A DNA stretch of 36,880 nucleotides from Clostridia bacterium (GTDB taxonomy: Bacteria > Bacillota > Clostridia > Christensenellales > CAG-138), in NCBI GenBank assembly GCA_030527115.1, contig JAUNBM010000018.1, positions 1 to 36,880 of the forward strand, written 5' to 3'. Of the stretch, positions 16,135-23,345 are shown piece by piece; the stretch's first letter is position 1, and each line of letters opens with the position of its first letter. A program made the position numbers and the translations under genes. The notes below the pieces were generated by a model. That model saw only the letters and a list, made by a program, of their open reading frames with translations. It was not told where the DNA came from and searched no databases.

Positions 16135-16956
16135 ATGATCGAGTTAACGAATGTGCATTATCAATATGAGAGCATGGCTTCAGAGGCGCTCTGTGACATT
16201 AACCTGACGATTAACGACGGCGAGGTTATAGCTGTTGTCGGCCATAACGGAAGCGGCAAAAGCACCCTCTCCAAGCATCTTAACGCGCTCCTGCTTCCGT
16301 CCTCCGGAACCGTGCTGGTTGACGGCATGGATACCAAGGATGAAAAGAACGTTCTTCCCATCCGTCAGCGGGTCGGCATGGTTTTTCAAAACCCCGACAA
16401 TCAGCTTGTCACCACCGTCGTCGAGGAGGACGTTGCTTTTGGGCCGGAGAATCTCGGAATTGAACCCCGCCAGATTCGAGAGCGCGTCGACCACGCCTTA
16501 AACGAGGCAGGCATGGCCGAATATTCGAAATCTGCTGTCCACCATCTATCCGGCGGCCAAAAACAGCGGGTTGCAATCGCCGGAATGCTTGCTATGTCGC
16601 CCAAGGTTCTCGTGCTTGACGAGGCGACCTCGATGCTCGATCCCAAGGGCCGCGCCGAGCTTTTGAACACGGTAAGGAGGATCAACCGCGAAAAGGGCAT
16701 CACCGTCGTGATGATTACTCAATATATGGAGGAAGTTACCGATTGCGATCGCATCGTCGTTATGAGCGGCGGCTCCATTGCCAAAGTCGGCACGCCGAGG
16801 GAGGTCTTTTCCGAAGTCGACCAACTGCATATGCTGGGGCTCGATGTGCCGGAGGCGGTCGCCATGCGCGAGGAGCTGAAGCGCTTCGGCCTTGAGCTTG
16901 ACGACTCAATTTTGAATACCGAAACGCTTGCGGAGGCACTATGCCCATTGTTGTAA
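16135..16956 (+). CDS. ecfA1: energy-coupling factor transporter ATPase EcfA1
   Basis: This is one of the two ATPases of the shared energy-coupling module (EcfA1-EcfA2-EcfT) that powers vitamin and metal uptake through interchangeable S components. The 273-residue protein has Walker A GHNGSGKST (36-44), Q-loop QNPDNQ, signature LSGGQKQR and Walker B VLVLDEATSMLDP. The start at 16135 has GAGAGGAG upstream; an in-frame ATG at 16069 lies upstream of the promoter and is rejected. It overlaps ecfA2 by 16 bp. The gene order with ecfA2, ecfT and truA is the common Firmicutes arrangement. Confidence 0.96.
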   Translation: MIELTNVHYQYESMASEALCDINLTINDGEVIAVVGHNGSGKSTLSKHLNALLLPSSGTVLVDGMDTKDEKNVLPIRQRVGMVFQNPDNQLVTTVVEEDVAFGPENLGIEPRQIRERVDHALNEAGMAEYSKSAVHHLSGGQKQRVAIAGMLAMSPKVLVLDEATSMLDPKGRAELLNTVRRINREKGITVVMITQYMEEVTDCDRIVVMSGGSIAKVGTPREVFSEVDQLHMLGLDVPEAVAMREELKRFGLELDDSILNTETLAEALCPLL

Positions 16957-17798
16957 CTAAGCTTTCACATGAATATACGGCGGAGGGCGGCGCTCTGCCC
17001 TATTCCGCGATTAAGGATATCGAGCTGACGATTAACGACGGCGAATTTCTCGGAATCATCGGGCATACCGGAAGTGGAAAAACCACCTTTGTTCAGCACC
17101 TGAACGGGCTGTTGCTTCCAAGCAGCGGAAGCGTTACGGTCGACGGGCTTTCCCTGAACGATAAGAAAACGAGGCTTTCTGCGCGCAGTCTTGTCGGCAT
17201 GGTGTTTCAATACCCTGAGTATCAGCTTTTTGAGGAAACGGTCTATGCCGACGTAGCCTTCGGCCCAAAGAATTTAAAGCTCGATGAAACCGAGGTGGAC
17301 TCCCGCGTTAGGGAAGCTTTGGAGCTTGTGGGACTGCCGCAGGAGAAGTTTGCTCAAAAATCCCCGTTTGAATTGTCCGGCGGCGAAAAGCGCAGAGCCG
17401 CGCTGGCGGGCATCATTGCTATGCGTCCCAAATATCTCGTGCTGGACGAGCCTATGGCGGGACTCGACCCCCGCGGGCGTAAGGAAATTTTGACTATGCT
17501 CGAAACGCTTCGCAAGGATACGGGCTGTGCAATAATTATGGTTTCGCATTCCATGGACGATGTATCCAGGCATGCCGACAGGATTATGGTGCTTCACCGC
17601 GGCGTTATGGCGGCTCTCGGCACGCCCGCCGAAGTTTTCTCCGACAGCGACAGGCTCGCGGATATGGGGCTTTCCTTGCCACAGGCGGCTATCCTTGCAG
17701 GCGAGCTGAGAAAACGCGGGATTGAGGTTCCGTCCTCCATTTGCACAACCGTCGATATGCTAAGCTGGCTTAAAGGGAGGTTGAGCGCCCATGCGTGA
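16941..17798 (+). CDS. ecfA2: energy-coupling factor transporter ATPase EcfA2
   Basis: This is the second ATPase of the ECF module, 285 residues, forming the heterodimer with EcfA1. It has Walker A GHTGSGKTT (41-49), Q-loop QYPEYQLFEETV (the LFEETV extension is typical of EcfA2), signature LSGGEKRR and Walker B YLVLDEPMAGLDP. It overlaps ecfA1 by 16 bp and ecfT by 8 bp. No substrate-binding S component is in the window, so the solutes transported are set by genes elsewhere. Confidence 0.96.
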   Translation: MPIVVTKLSHEYTAEGGALPYSAIKDIELTINDGEFLGIIGHTGSGKTTFVQHLNGLLLPSSGSVTVDGLSLNDKKTRLSARSLVGMVFQYPEYQLFEETVYADVAFGPKNLKLDETEVDSRVREALELVGLPQEKFAQKSPFELSGGEKRRAALAGIIAMRPKYLVLDEPMAGLDPRGRKEILTMLETLRKDTGCAIIMVSHSMDDVSRHADRIMVLHRGVMAALGTPAEVFSDSDRLADMGLSLPQAAILAGELRKRGIEVPSSICTTVDMLSWLKGRLSAHA

Positions 17799-18603
17799 TT
17801 TAACTCTCGGCCAATTCATCCCGGGCGAGTCCTGCATACACAAGCTTGACCCGCGAACCAAGATAGTTCTCATGATCGCCTATATCGTCATGGTCTTTTT
17901 GGTGAACAGCGTCTTTACCTTTTTAATTCCGCTCGCCTTCGTCATAATCGTACTGCTTCTTTCACGGATTCGGGTCTCCTATATGTGGAAATCTATTCGT
18001 CCCCTGCGCTGGCTGATAATCTTCATGTTCATCCTGAATCTGTTTTTCACCAAGGGCGAGCCGATATGGGACGTTTTCCTGCTCCGCTATGTTTCTATCA
18101 ACGGAATCCGGCAGTCGGTCTTTATCACGTTCCGGCTCGTCTTTCTCGTTACCGGAACCTCGCTTATGACGCTCACCACCTCCCCCATCTCCCTCACCGA
18201 CGGGCTTGAGCGCCTCTTAGCGCCGCTGAAAGTTCTGCGCTTCCCCTCGCACGAGCTGGCAATGATGATGACTATTGCCCTGCGCTTCATCCCCACCCTT
18301 ATGGAGGAGGCCGATAAGATCAAGAAGGCACAGATGGCTCGCGGAGCCGACTTTGAATCGGGGAATCTGATAAAAAGGGCGAAGAATATGATCCCTCTTT
18401 TGATTCCGCTTTTCGTATCCGCATTCCGCCGCGCCGACGAGCTGGCAATGGCTATGGAATCGCGCTGTTATCACGGCGGCGATGGAAGGACGCGGATGCA
18501 CAGCATGAGCTTCGGCATAAACGATCTTATCGCCGCGCTGTTTGTTGCCTTGCTCATAGCCCTCGTAATTCTGGTTCAAAACCTCTTTATCCTGCCCTGG
18601 TAA
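17791..18603 (+). CDS. ecfT: energy-coupling factor transporter transmembrane protein EcfT
   Basis: This is the membrane scaffold of the ECF module that couples the ATPases to S components. The 270-residue protein begins with LGQFIPGESCIHKLDPRTK (EcfT family start), then hydrophobic helices at about 27-65, 70-90, 100-120 and 245-268. The two cytoplasmic coupling motifs are present as AQMARGADF and MAMESRCYHGG (Ala-Arg-Gly type and Ser-Arg-Cys-Tyr), which contact the ATPases. It ends two bases before truA. Confidence 0.94.
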   Translation: MRDLTLGQFIPGESCIHKLDPRTKIVLMIAYIVMVFLVNSVFTFLIPLAFVIIVLLLSRIRVSYMWKSIRPLRWLIIFMFILNLFFTKGEPIWDVFLLRYVSINGIRQSVFITFRLVFLVTGTSLMTLTTSPISLTDGLERLLAPLKVLRFPSHELAMMMTIALRFIPTLMEEADKIKKAQMARGADFESGNLIKRAKNMIPLLIPLFVSAFRRADELAMAMESRCYHGGDGRTRMHSMSFGINDLIAALFVALLIALVILVQNLFILPW

Positions 18604-18605
18604 TC

Positions 18606-19379
18606 ATGAGACGCATTCGCTGTATAATTCAATATCTCGGAACCAACTATGTGGGCTGGCAGATTCAGCCCAACGGGCACTCGATTCAGGAGGCTTTGGA
18701 AGCCGCGCTGAAAAGGATCACCAACGAGGACGTTAGAATCCACGGTTCGGGCCGTACCGACAGCGGAGTTCACGCCCGCGCACAGGTGGCGCACTTCGAC
18801 GTTGAAGCAAAGATGCCGGCGGATAAGTTTGCCATCGCCATGAATATGCTGCTTCCGTCCGACATTCGGGTGCTTCATTCTGAGGAGACCGATATCGACT
18901 TTCATTCCCGCTTTAATGCAAAGCGCAAGCATTATCAATACAATATTCAGACCGGAAAGCACGCCGATGTGTTTTTAAAGGATACCTGTCTGCACGTTCA
19001 CCGCCCGCTCGACTTTGACAGCCTGCAACGCGCCGCCTCGCTCTGCACAGGCGAACACGATTTCAGAGGTTTTATGTCGGCAAATACGAGCGTTGACAAT
19101 ACCGTTCGCACCATCTTTCGTTCGCAATGGTCGCGCAAAGGCAATTTGCTGAGTTACGACGTGGAGGGGAACGGCTTTTTGTACAACATGGTTCGGATTT
19201 TAGTCGGCACTATGCTCGATATCGGTAGCGGCAGATTGCCCATCGAAGCTATGCAGGCGGCGCTTGAAACCCCCGACAGGGCGTTTGCCGGCGCAACCGC
19301 TCCCGCTCACGGGCTTACGCTGATGCGCGTGTGCTATCCCGATTTTGACACCGAGGTGATATTGAATGAACCCGGATGA
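18606..19379 (+). CDS. truA: tRNA pseudouridine(38-40) synthase TruA
   Basis: The enzyme isomerises uridines 38-40 in the anticodon stem of many tRNAs. The 257-residue protein has the catalytic Asp52 in GSGRTDSGVHA, the FHSRFNAKRKHYQYNI stretch and the C-terminal NGFLYNMVRILVGT motif. It starts two bases after the ecfT stop without a clear Shine-Dalgarno site, so translation is probably coupled. It overlaps tadA by 14 bp. Confidence 0.95.
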   Translation: MRRIRCIIQYLGTNYVGWQIQPNGHSIQEALEAALKRITNEDVRIHGSGRTDSGVHARAQVAHFDVEAKMPADKFAIAMNMLLPSDIRVLHSEETDIDFHSRFNAKRKHYQYNIQTGKHADVFLKDTCLHVHRPLDFDSLQRAASLCTGEHDFRGFMSANTSVDNTVRTIFRSQWSRKGNLLSYDVEGNGFLYNMVRILVGTMLDIGSGRLPIEAMQAALETPDRAFAGATAPAHGLTLMRVCYPDFDTEVILNEPG

Positions 19380-19806
19380 GCTTTGGATGAGAGCCGCCCT
19401 CGACGAGGCGAAAAAGGCGTATTTAGAAAACGAGGTGCCGGTCGGCGCCGTCATCGTGAAAAACTCGCGCCTGATCGCGGCGGCACATAACCGTTGCCGC
19501 GCCGAAAACGACGAAACTTTACACGCGGAAATGCTCGCGATGAAGCAGGCCAAAGCGGCGCTCGGCTCGCTTTCGGACTGCATATTGTTCGTCACCTTAG
19601 AACCCTGCGCAATGTGCGCCGGAGCCGCAATACACTATCGGTTGCCGAAGCTCGTATTCGGCGCGTTCGACGAGCGTTGCGGTTGCTGTGGTTCGCGCAT
19701 TGATCTCACCGATCATTGGTTTTATCACAGCGTTGAAACCTATGGGGGAATTCTCGAAACCGAATGCACCGATCTTTTAAAAAACTTCTTCAAAGAAAAA
19801 CGTTGA
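19366..19806 (+). CDS. tadA: tRNA-specific adenosine deaminase TadA
   Basis: The enzyme deaminates adenosine 34 to inosine in tRNA-Arg(ACG). The 146-residue protein carries the zinc deaminase motifs HAE (53-55, with the catalytic Glu55) and PCAMC (80-84), and the C-terminal GSRIDLTDHWFYHSVE region. GAGGTG lies 8 bases upstream of the ATG. It overlaps truA by 14 bp and is probably the last protein gene of the ecf operon. Its stop codon overlaps the promoter of the following tRNA gene. Confidence 0.94.
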   Translation: MNPDELWMRAALDEAKKAYLENEVPVGAVIVKNSRLIAAAHNRCRAENDETLHAEMLAMKQAKAALGSLSDCILFVTLEPCAMCAGAAIHYRLPKLVFGAFDERCGCCGSRIDLTDHWFYHSVETYGGILETECTDLLKNFFKEKR

Positions 19807-19831
19807 TTTTTCATGCGCGATGCGTTATACT
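19803..19831 (+). promoter_or_regulatory. promoter of tRNA-Ser
   Basis: TTGATT (19803-19808), a 17-bp spacer and TATACT (19826-19831), ending 18 bp before the mature tRNA. The -35 hexamer contains the tadA stop codon (TGA, 19804-19806). Confidence 0.75.
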
Positions 19832-19849
19832 CTATCAGGTTGAAACCTT

Positions 19850-19938
19850 GGAGCGGTATCGAAGTGGTCATAACGGGGCTGACTCGAAATCAGTTTGACG
19901 GAAACGTCACGTGGGTTCGAATCCCACCCGCTCCGCCA
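19850..19938 (+). tRNA. tRNA-Ser (anticodon CGA)
   Basis: A 89-nt class II tRNA. The acceptor stem GGAGCGG pairs with CCGCTCC, followed by discriminator G and an encoded CCA. The anticodon stem-loop is CTGA-CTCGAAA-TCAG, giving anticodon CGA for UCG codons. A long variable arm (GACG-GAAA-CGTC) is typical of tRNA-Ser, and the T arm is GTGGG-TTCGAAT-CCCAC. A terminator follows directly. Confidence 0.96.
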
Positions 19939-19940
19939 CG

Positions 19941-19970
19941 AAAAAGCCTTATTTTAGGGCTTTTTTCTTT
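19941..19970 (+). terminator. terminator after tRNA-Ser
   Basis: AAAAAGCC (19941-19948) pairs with GGCTTTTT (19958-19965) around a 9-nt loop, with the T-run continuing to 19970. It begins two bases after the tRNA CCA. Confidence 0.85.
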
Positions 19971-20054
19971 TGCTTTCAATGTGTCGTACATCACTTTTTA
20001 CATCACTTTTAATTCGTGTTCGTAAAACGCACATGATTGAAGATTAAGCGGGAA

Positions 20055-20519
20055 CTACAACTCTCTTTTTAGCATGATAAAGTCGCTGTTTCTCCATATC
20101 TCTGTAAAGCCGCAGTCGTTGAACAGCTTCACCGCGGGGTTGTCGCGGGCGATGTTGTCATAGATAACGGTAACGCCCTGCTCCCTTGCCTCATCAAGCA
20201 AAAGCTTGAGACCTGCCCTGCCAAAGCCACGCCCTCTGAAACAATGCCTGATTATCAAATTGCAGATATAGCATTGGAATTCATCATCGAAATGGAACGC
20301 AACTTCTCCGACAAAAGCTTTGTCCTCCGTTGAGTACAGATACCTGTAAAAGCGCCTGTCGGGATTTACTACCCAAGCGTCATACCAGCCCTTCCATCGC
20401 TCAACGGAAAAGTCGATTGCTCCTCCCCACTTCGCATTGTATGCCATGGTCTTTTCATCAGCCAGCAACTCTTGCTTGAAAATGAGTTCATCGTATTTTG
20501 GCTCTATCAGTTTAAGCAT
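20055..20519 (-). CDS. GNAT family N-acetyltransferase
   Basis: The 154-residue acyltransferase uses acetyl-CoA; its substrate is unknown. It shows the GNAT core: AFVGEVAFHFDDEFQCYICNLIIRH, then the CoA-binding loop RGRGFGRAGLKLLLDEA, and the end NPAVKLFNDCGFTE typical of motif B. The sequence resembles the type fused or annotated near other small-molecule acetyltransferases. The ATG at 20519 is only five bases after a perfect -10 element and has no Shine-Dalgarno site, so it is either leaderless or starts further in. Its first ~12 codons lie in the 229-bp direct repeat, and a truncated copy of them occurs again at 21528. Confidence 0.85.
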   Translation of the reverse strand: MLKLIEPKYDELIFKQELLADEKTMAYNAKWGGAIDFSVERWKGWYDAWVVNPDRRFYRYLYSTEDKAFVGEVAFHFDDEFQCYICNLIIRHCFRGRGFGRAGLKLLLDEAREQGVTVIYDNIARDNPAVKLFNDCGFTEIWRNSDFIMLKREL

Positions 20520-20524
20520 ACCAC

Positions 20525-20553
20525 ATTATAGGTTTATACGATGGTAATGTCAA
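20525..20553 (-). promoter_or_regulatory. promoter of the minus-strand GNAT gene
   Basis: On the minus strand TTGACA (20553-20548), a 17-bp spacer and TATAAT (20530-20525): a full consensus match. The ATG of the gene begins at 20519. Confidence 0.85.
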
Positions 20554-20602
20554 GCGGCGCTCCCACCGCTCGCGCTATATGGTAGGCGCGGCATTAAATG
20601 AA

Positions 20603-20630
20603 TTGACAAATCCTCGGTTTTTGCTATGAT
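20603..20630 (+). promoter_or_regulatory. promoter of the first plus-strand GNAT gene
   Basis: TTGACA (20603-20608), a 16-bp spacer and TATGAT (20625-20630), about 49 bp before the ATG, with AAGGAG at 20667-20672. The same promoter is repeated at 21612-21639. Confidence 0.75.
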
Positions 20631-20678
20631 AATTAAGAAAGAAAATGCCAAGCCGCTTTATACTTAAAAGGAGACGCA

Positions 20679-21488
20679 ATGATTAGGAAGCTTGATTCGT
20701 TTGATGAATATATTGAATTTATCAATTATGTTATGGAAGATTCCTGTTTTACCGATCCGCATTATATGTATAACAACGACAATCTGTTTAATGCGTTGAA
20801 AAAGAAGAATCATGCAACCTTCGTGGTTACATACGATAATAGAATTGCCGGGCTTTTTGTGTGGCTCATTGTTCCCGAAAACCGCTATATAGAGATGATA
20901 ACGGGTCTTTCAAAAGAGGAGCGCGCTTATTTTGAGATGCTTGCATACCTTGAAAACCGTTATCGCGATTATCAAATGGACTTTGTTTTTAATCCGAAGA
21001 ATAAAGCCCTGCGAGCTTGCTTGATTGCCAAAAGAGCCAAGTTCGATACGGAACAGCAAAGGATGATTTGGGTTAGGGACGAATGTGTCGCAAGCGACTT
21101 TGAAACAATTCTGTTTCAAGCGGAGTTTAAAAAGCAGTATTTAGAAATGCACAACAGAGATACATATTGGACCGGAGAAAGAGTATTGGACGCTCTGGAT
21201 AGGTTCAGAGTGTTTCTAGCACTAGATAATAAGGCAATTATCGGGTATTTGGACGTAACATTCTGCTATGACGAGAATGAGCCGTATGGACTACTTGTAA
21301 AAGAGGGCTATGAGAACAGGGGAGTTGAACAGGCCTTGCTTTCAGAAGCAATCCGATTGAATAAACCAAGGAAAATGACCGCTTTCGTTAATGCCGACGA
21401 CCCAAAAGCAATAGCATTGTTCGAGTCGGTGGGGTTTGAAACAATGACCGGACAGAATAGCGTGTATGCAACCTATAGATCAGGATGA
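20679..21488 (+). CDS. two-domain GNAT-like acetyltransferase
   Basis: This 269-residue protein has a C-terminal half that looks like a GNAT domain: FLALDNKAIIGYLDVTF, a CoA-loop-like GYENRGVEQALLSEAI, and DDPKAIALFESVGFE. The N-terminal half may be a second, degenerate GNAT fold. The CoA loop lacks the usual R/Q-x-x-G-x-G/A pattern in full (ENRGVEQA), so activity is uncertain. The first 11 residues, MIRKLDSFDEY, are identical to those of the next GNAT gene because both lie in the direct repeat. The gene is AT-richer than its neighbours, suggesting transfer. Its stop codon lies at the left edge of repeat copy 2. Confidence 0.75.
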   Translation: MIRKLDSFDEYIEFINYVMEDSCFTDPHYMYNNDNLFNALKKKNHATFVVTYDNRIAGLFVWLIVPENRYIEMITGLSKEERAYFEMLAYLENRYRDYQMDFVFNPKNKALRACLIAKRAKFDTEQQRMIWVRDECVASDFETILFQAEFKKQYLEMHNRDTYWTGERVLDALDRFRVFLALDNKAIIGYLDVTFCYDENEPYGLLVKEGYENRGVEQALLSEAIRLNKPRKMTAFVNADDPKAIALFESVGFETMTGQNSVYATYRSG

Positions 21489-21533
21489 AATTGAGTTCAT
21501 CGTATTTTGGCTCTATCAGTTTAAGCATACCAC

Positions 21534-21562
21534 ATTATAGGTTTATACGATGGTAATGTCAA
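21534..21562 (-). promoter_or_regulatory. duplicated minus-strand promoter facing the 3' end of the first plus-strand GNAT gene
   Basis: An identical copy of the consensus promoter at 20525-20553 (TTGACA-17-TATAAT, minus strand). Its own gene is cut off after ~12 codons, so if active it would make antisense RNA to the gene ending at 21488. Confidence 0.7.
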
Positions 21563-21611
21563 GCGGCGCTCCCACCGCTCGCGCTATATGGTAGGCGCGG
21601 CATTAAATGAA

Positions 21612-21639
21612 TTGACAAATCCTCGGTTTTTGCTATGAT
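21612..21639 (+). promoter_or_regulatory. promoter of the second plus-strand GNAT gene
   Basis: TTGACA (21612-21617), a 16-bp spacer and TATGAT (21634-21639), the repeat copy of 20603-20630, 48 bp before the ATG at 21688. Confidence 0.75.
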
Positions 21640-21687
21640 AATTAAGAAAGAAAATGCCAAGCCGCTTTATACTTAAAAGGAGACGCA

Positions 21688-22149
21688 ATGATTAGGAAGC
21701 TTGATTCGTTTGATGAATATTTGGATTTTATCAGAATTACACCGGAACGATTTGACGGATTAAAGGAGTTGCATAGCGCATACAAGGCCGAAATCGGGGA
21801 GAACCCGCCCACCGAGGCACAACTTGCCCGCTTGTTCGATGCGATTGAGTACGGGAAAATTGATTTCTTCGGCTGTTTAGACGGCAACAAGCTGATAGCT
21901 TGCTGTTCGATCTGTTGCACATTTTCAACCTTCAACTACGGCCTTTCAGGAGTATTCGAGGACTTCTATATTGCGCCTGAATACAGGCATAAGGGGATAG
22001 CGAAAAGGCTTGTCCGATACGCTGTTGAGCAAAGCGGCGTCAAGTCTCTCACGGTCGGGTGCGCCGATTGCGATGTTGAGATGTACAAAGCCATAGGCTT
22101 TAGTATTCCGCTTGGGAATATGCTTGCCTATGGCCTTACATTTAATTAA
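21688..22149 (+). CDS. GNAT family N-acetyltransferase
   Basis: This 153-residue acetyltransferase has an intact core: FFGCLDGNKLIACCSICC, then VFEDFYIAPEYRHKGIAKRLVRYAVEQ with the CoA-binding RHKGIAKR loop, and VEMYKAIGFSIP. It is of the small single-domain type. The substrate cannot be told. It shares its promoter, ribosome binding site and first 11 residues with the preceding GNAT gene through the direct repeat, but the two bodies are not evidently related beyond family level. A LysR remnant follows after ~26 bp. Confidence 0.88.
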   Translation: MIRKLDSFDEYLDFIRITPERFDGLKELHSAYKAEIGENPPTEAQLARLFDAIEYGKIDFFGCLDGNKLIACCSICCTFSTFNYGLSGVFEDFYIAPEYRHKGIAKRLVRYAVEQSGVKSLTVGCADCDVEMYKAIGFSIPLGNMLAYGLTFN

Positions 22150-22175
22150 CAAGAATTTAGCTTTTAATACCAATC

Positions 22176-22611
22176 GTGCTTTTCGTTGCGGTCGAGGGCG
22201 TATTTGGCGTGCTGATGCGAAAGGACTGTCCGCTTGCAAAGCGGGCGCATATTCGCGGAAAGGATTTGTGGGACTTGCCCTTGATTGTTTCGCGTCAGTC
22301 CAGGACCAGCCCAAAGATGGAGGAACTGATCGGAAAGCCCTTTTCACAACTCAATGTGGTTTCCACCTATACCCTGATTTTCAACGCCTCGCGAATGGTT
22401 GCCGAGGGCTTTGGCTATGCGCGTTGTCTTGACGGACTGATTAACACGAGGGGAACCAGCCTTTGCTTCAAGCCGCTCCACCCCGTTCACAAAATCGGCT
22501 TGAGCCTCGTTTGGAAGAAGAACCGGGCGTTTTCCAAAGCCGCTGAAAAATTCCTGGCGCAGGTGCAAAGCGAATGTGAAACCATGCAAAAAAACCGCGC
22601 CGTTGAAATAG
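22176..22611 (+). pseudogene. LysR-type regulator remnant (C-terminal effector-binding domain only)
   Basis: The translated segment GVLMRKDCPLAKRAHI...DLPLIVSRQ, NVVSTYTLIFNASRMVAEGFGYA and HKIGLSLVWKKNRAFSKAAEKFL matches the second half of LysR-family effector domains. The DNA-binding domain and the first half of the effector domain are missing; the match begins abruptly about 40 bp after the GNAT stop. The frame reads on into antisense of the ABC gene: a run of seven A (22588-22594) may be a frameshift, because one A fewer would give a stop at 22609-22611 at the expected family length. It is probably a relic of the locus into which the GNAT block came. Confidence 0.8.
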
Positions 22612-22678
22612 CGGTCAATCCGCCGCCTGCCCTATCGCAACGGCAAGCGTGGGGATGGATAAGCCTTCGGTCTCGAAT

Positions 22679-23344
22679 TTATTCTTCCGTCAAAACTCCG
22701 CTACGCATATGCAAAACGACGTCGCAAGCCTTCCCCACCTCCGGATCATGGGTCACGATTATTACACAGCGGGCTTCCTCGTGCGCCAGCCTGCTCAGCA
22801 TATCTATAATGTTCCCGCTGTTCTCCTCGTCGAGGTTGCCTGTCGGCTCGTCCGCCAGGATTATCTCGCTTCCTCCGGCCAGCGAACGGGCTATCGCCAC
22901 ACGTTGCTGTTCTCCTCCCGACAGGGTATTGGGAAGGCGCGTGAATTGCTCGGGTTGGATGCCCACGGTAAGGAGCGTTTTCCGCGCCTTTGAAAACGCT
23001 TCCTCCTTCGGCTGTCCCTGAACCATTAAGGAATAGGCCGCGTTTTCCTCTACCGTAAGCAGGGGAAACAGGTTGAAATCCTGATATATCACGGAGATTT
23101 TTTCGCGTCTCAGCTTGCCGCCGTCCATAGCCGCCATGTTTTCCCCGTCAAGAAGAATCTCGCCGGCTGTCGGGCGAATCAGCCCGGACAGCATGGACAG
23201 GAGCGTGGTTTTGCCGCTTCCGCTCGCACCCATAATCGCGTACATCTTTCCGGTTTCAAATGCCGCCGTTGCTCCGCGAACCGCCCGGACGGTTTGATGA
23301 CGTCCCCGGTATTCATATTCCACTTCCCTAATCTGCATTTCCAT
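22679..23344 (-). CDS. ABC transporter ATP-binding protein (LolD/MacB-type)
   Basis: This 221-residue ATPase energises the two FtsX-like permeases encoded just upstream. Motifs: Walker A GASGSGKTT (39-47), Q-loop YQDFNLFP, signature LSGGEQQRVAIAR, Walker B IILADEPTGNLDEE and the switch His in VTHDPEV. The ADEPTGNLD sequence is typical of the LolD/MacB/FtsE group. It follows the second permease after one base, with GGGAG upstream, and is the third gene of the operon. Confidence 0.94.
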   Translation of the reverse strand: MEMQIREVEYEYRGRHQTVRAVRGATAAFETGKMYAIMGASGSGKTTLLSMLSGLIRPTAGEILLDGENMAAMDGGKLRREKISVIYQDFNLFPLLTVEENAAYSLMVQGQPKEEAFSKARKTLLTVGIQPEQFTRLPNTLSGGEQQRVAIARSLAGGSEIILADEPTGNLDEENSGNIIDMLSRLAHEEARCVIIVTHDPEVGKACDVVLHMRSGVLTEE

Positions 23345-23345
23345 T

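Larger units (their letters stand above)
20483..20711. repeat. 229-bp direct repeat, copy 1
   Basis: It is identical over 229 bp to 21492-21720 (offset 1009 bp); the match extends six more bases to the left with one mismatch. The unit spans the first 12 codons of the minus-strand GNAT gene, a divergent promoter pair, the ribosome binding site AAGGAG and the first 11 codons of a plus-strand GNAT gene. Confidence 0.97.
21492..21720. repeat. 229-bp direct repeat, copy 2
   Basis: A perfect copy of 20483-20711. It places an identical promoter, ribosome binding site and 11-codon start in front of the second plus-strand GNAT gene, and a 5' fragment of the minus-strand GNAT gene (about 12 codons from 21528) before it. 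Confidence 0.97.

Noticed and set aside
19813..20025. Open frame of 70 codons downstream of tadA
   Set aside because: It runs through the tRNA-Ser gene and its terminator and has no ribosome binding site.
22612..23021. Continuation of the LysR-like frame across the ABC ATPase gene
   Set aside because: Family similarity ends near 22600; the rest is antisense to a well-supported ATPase and most likely follows a frameshift.
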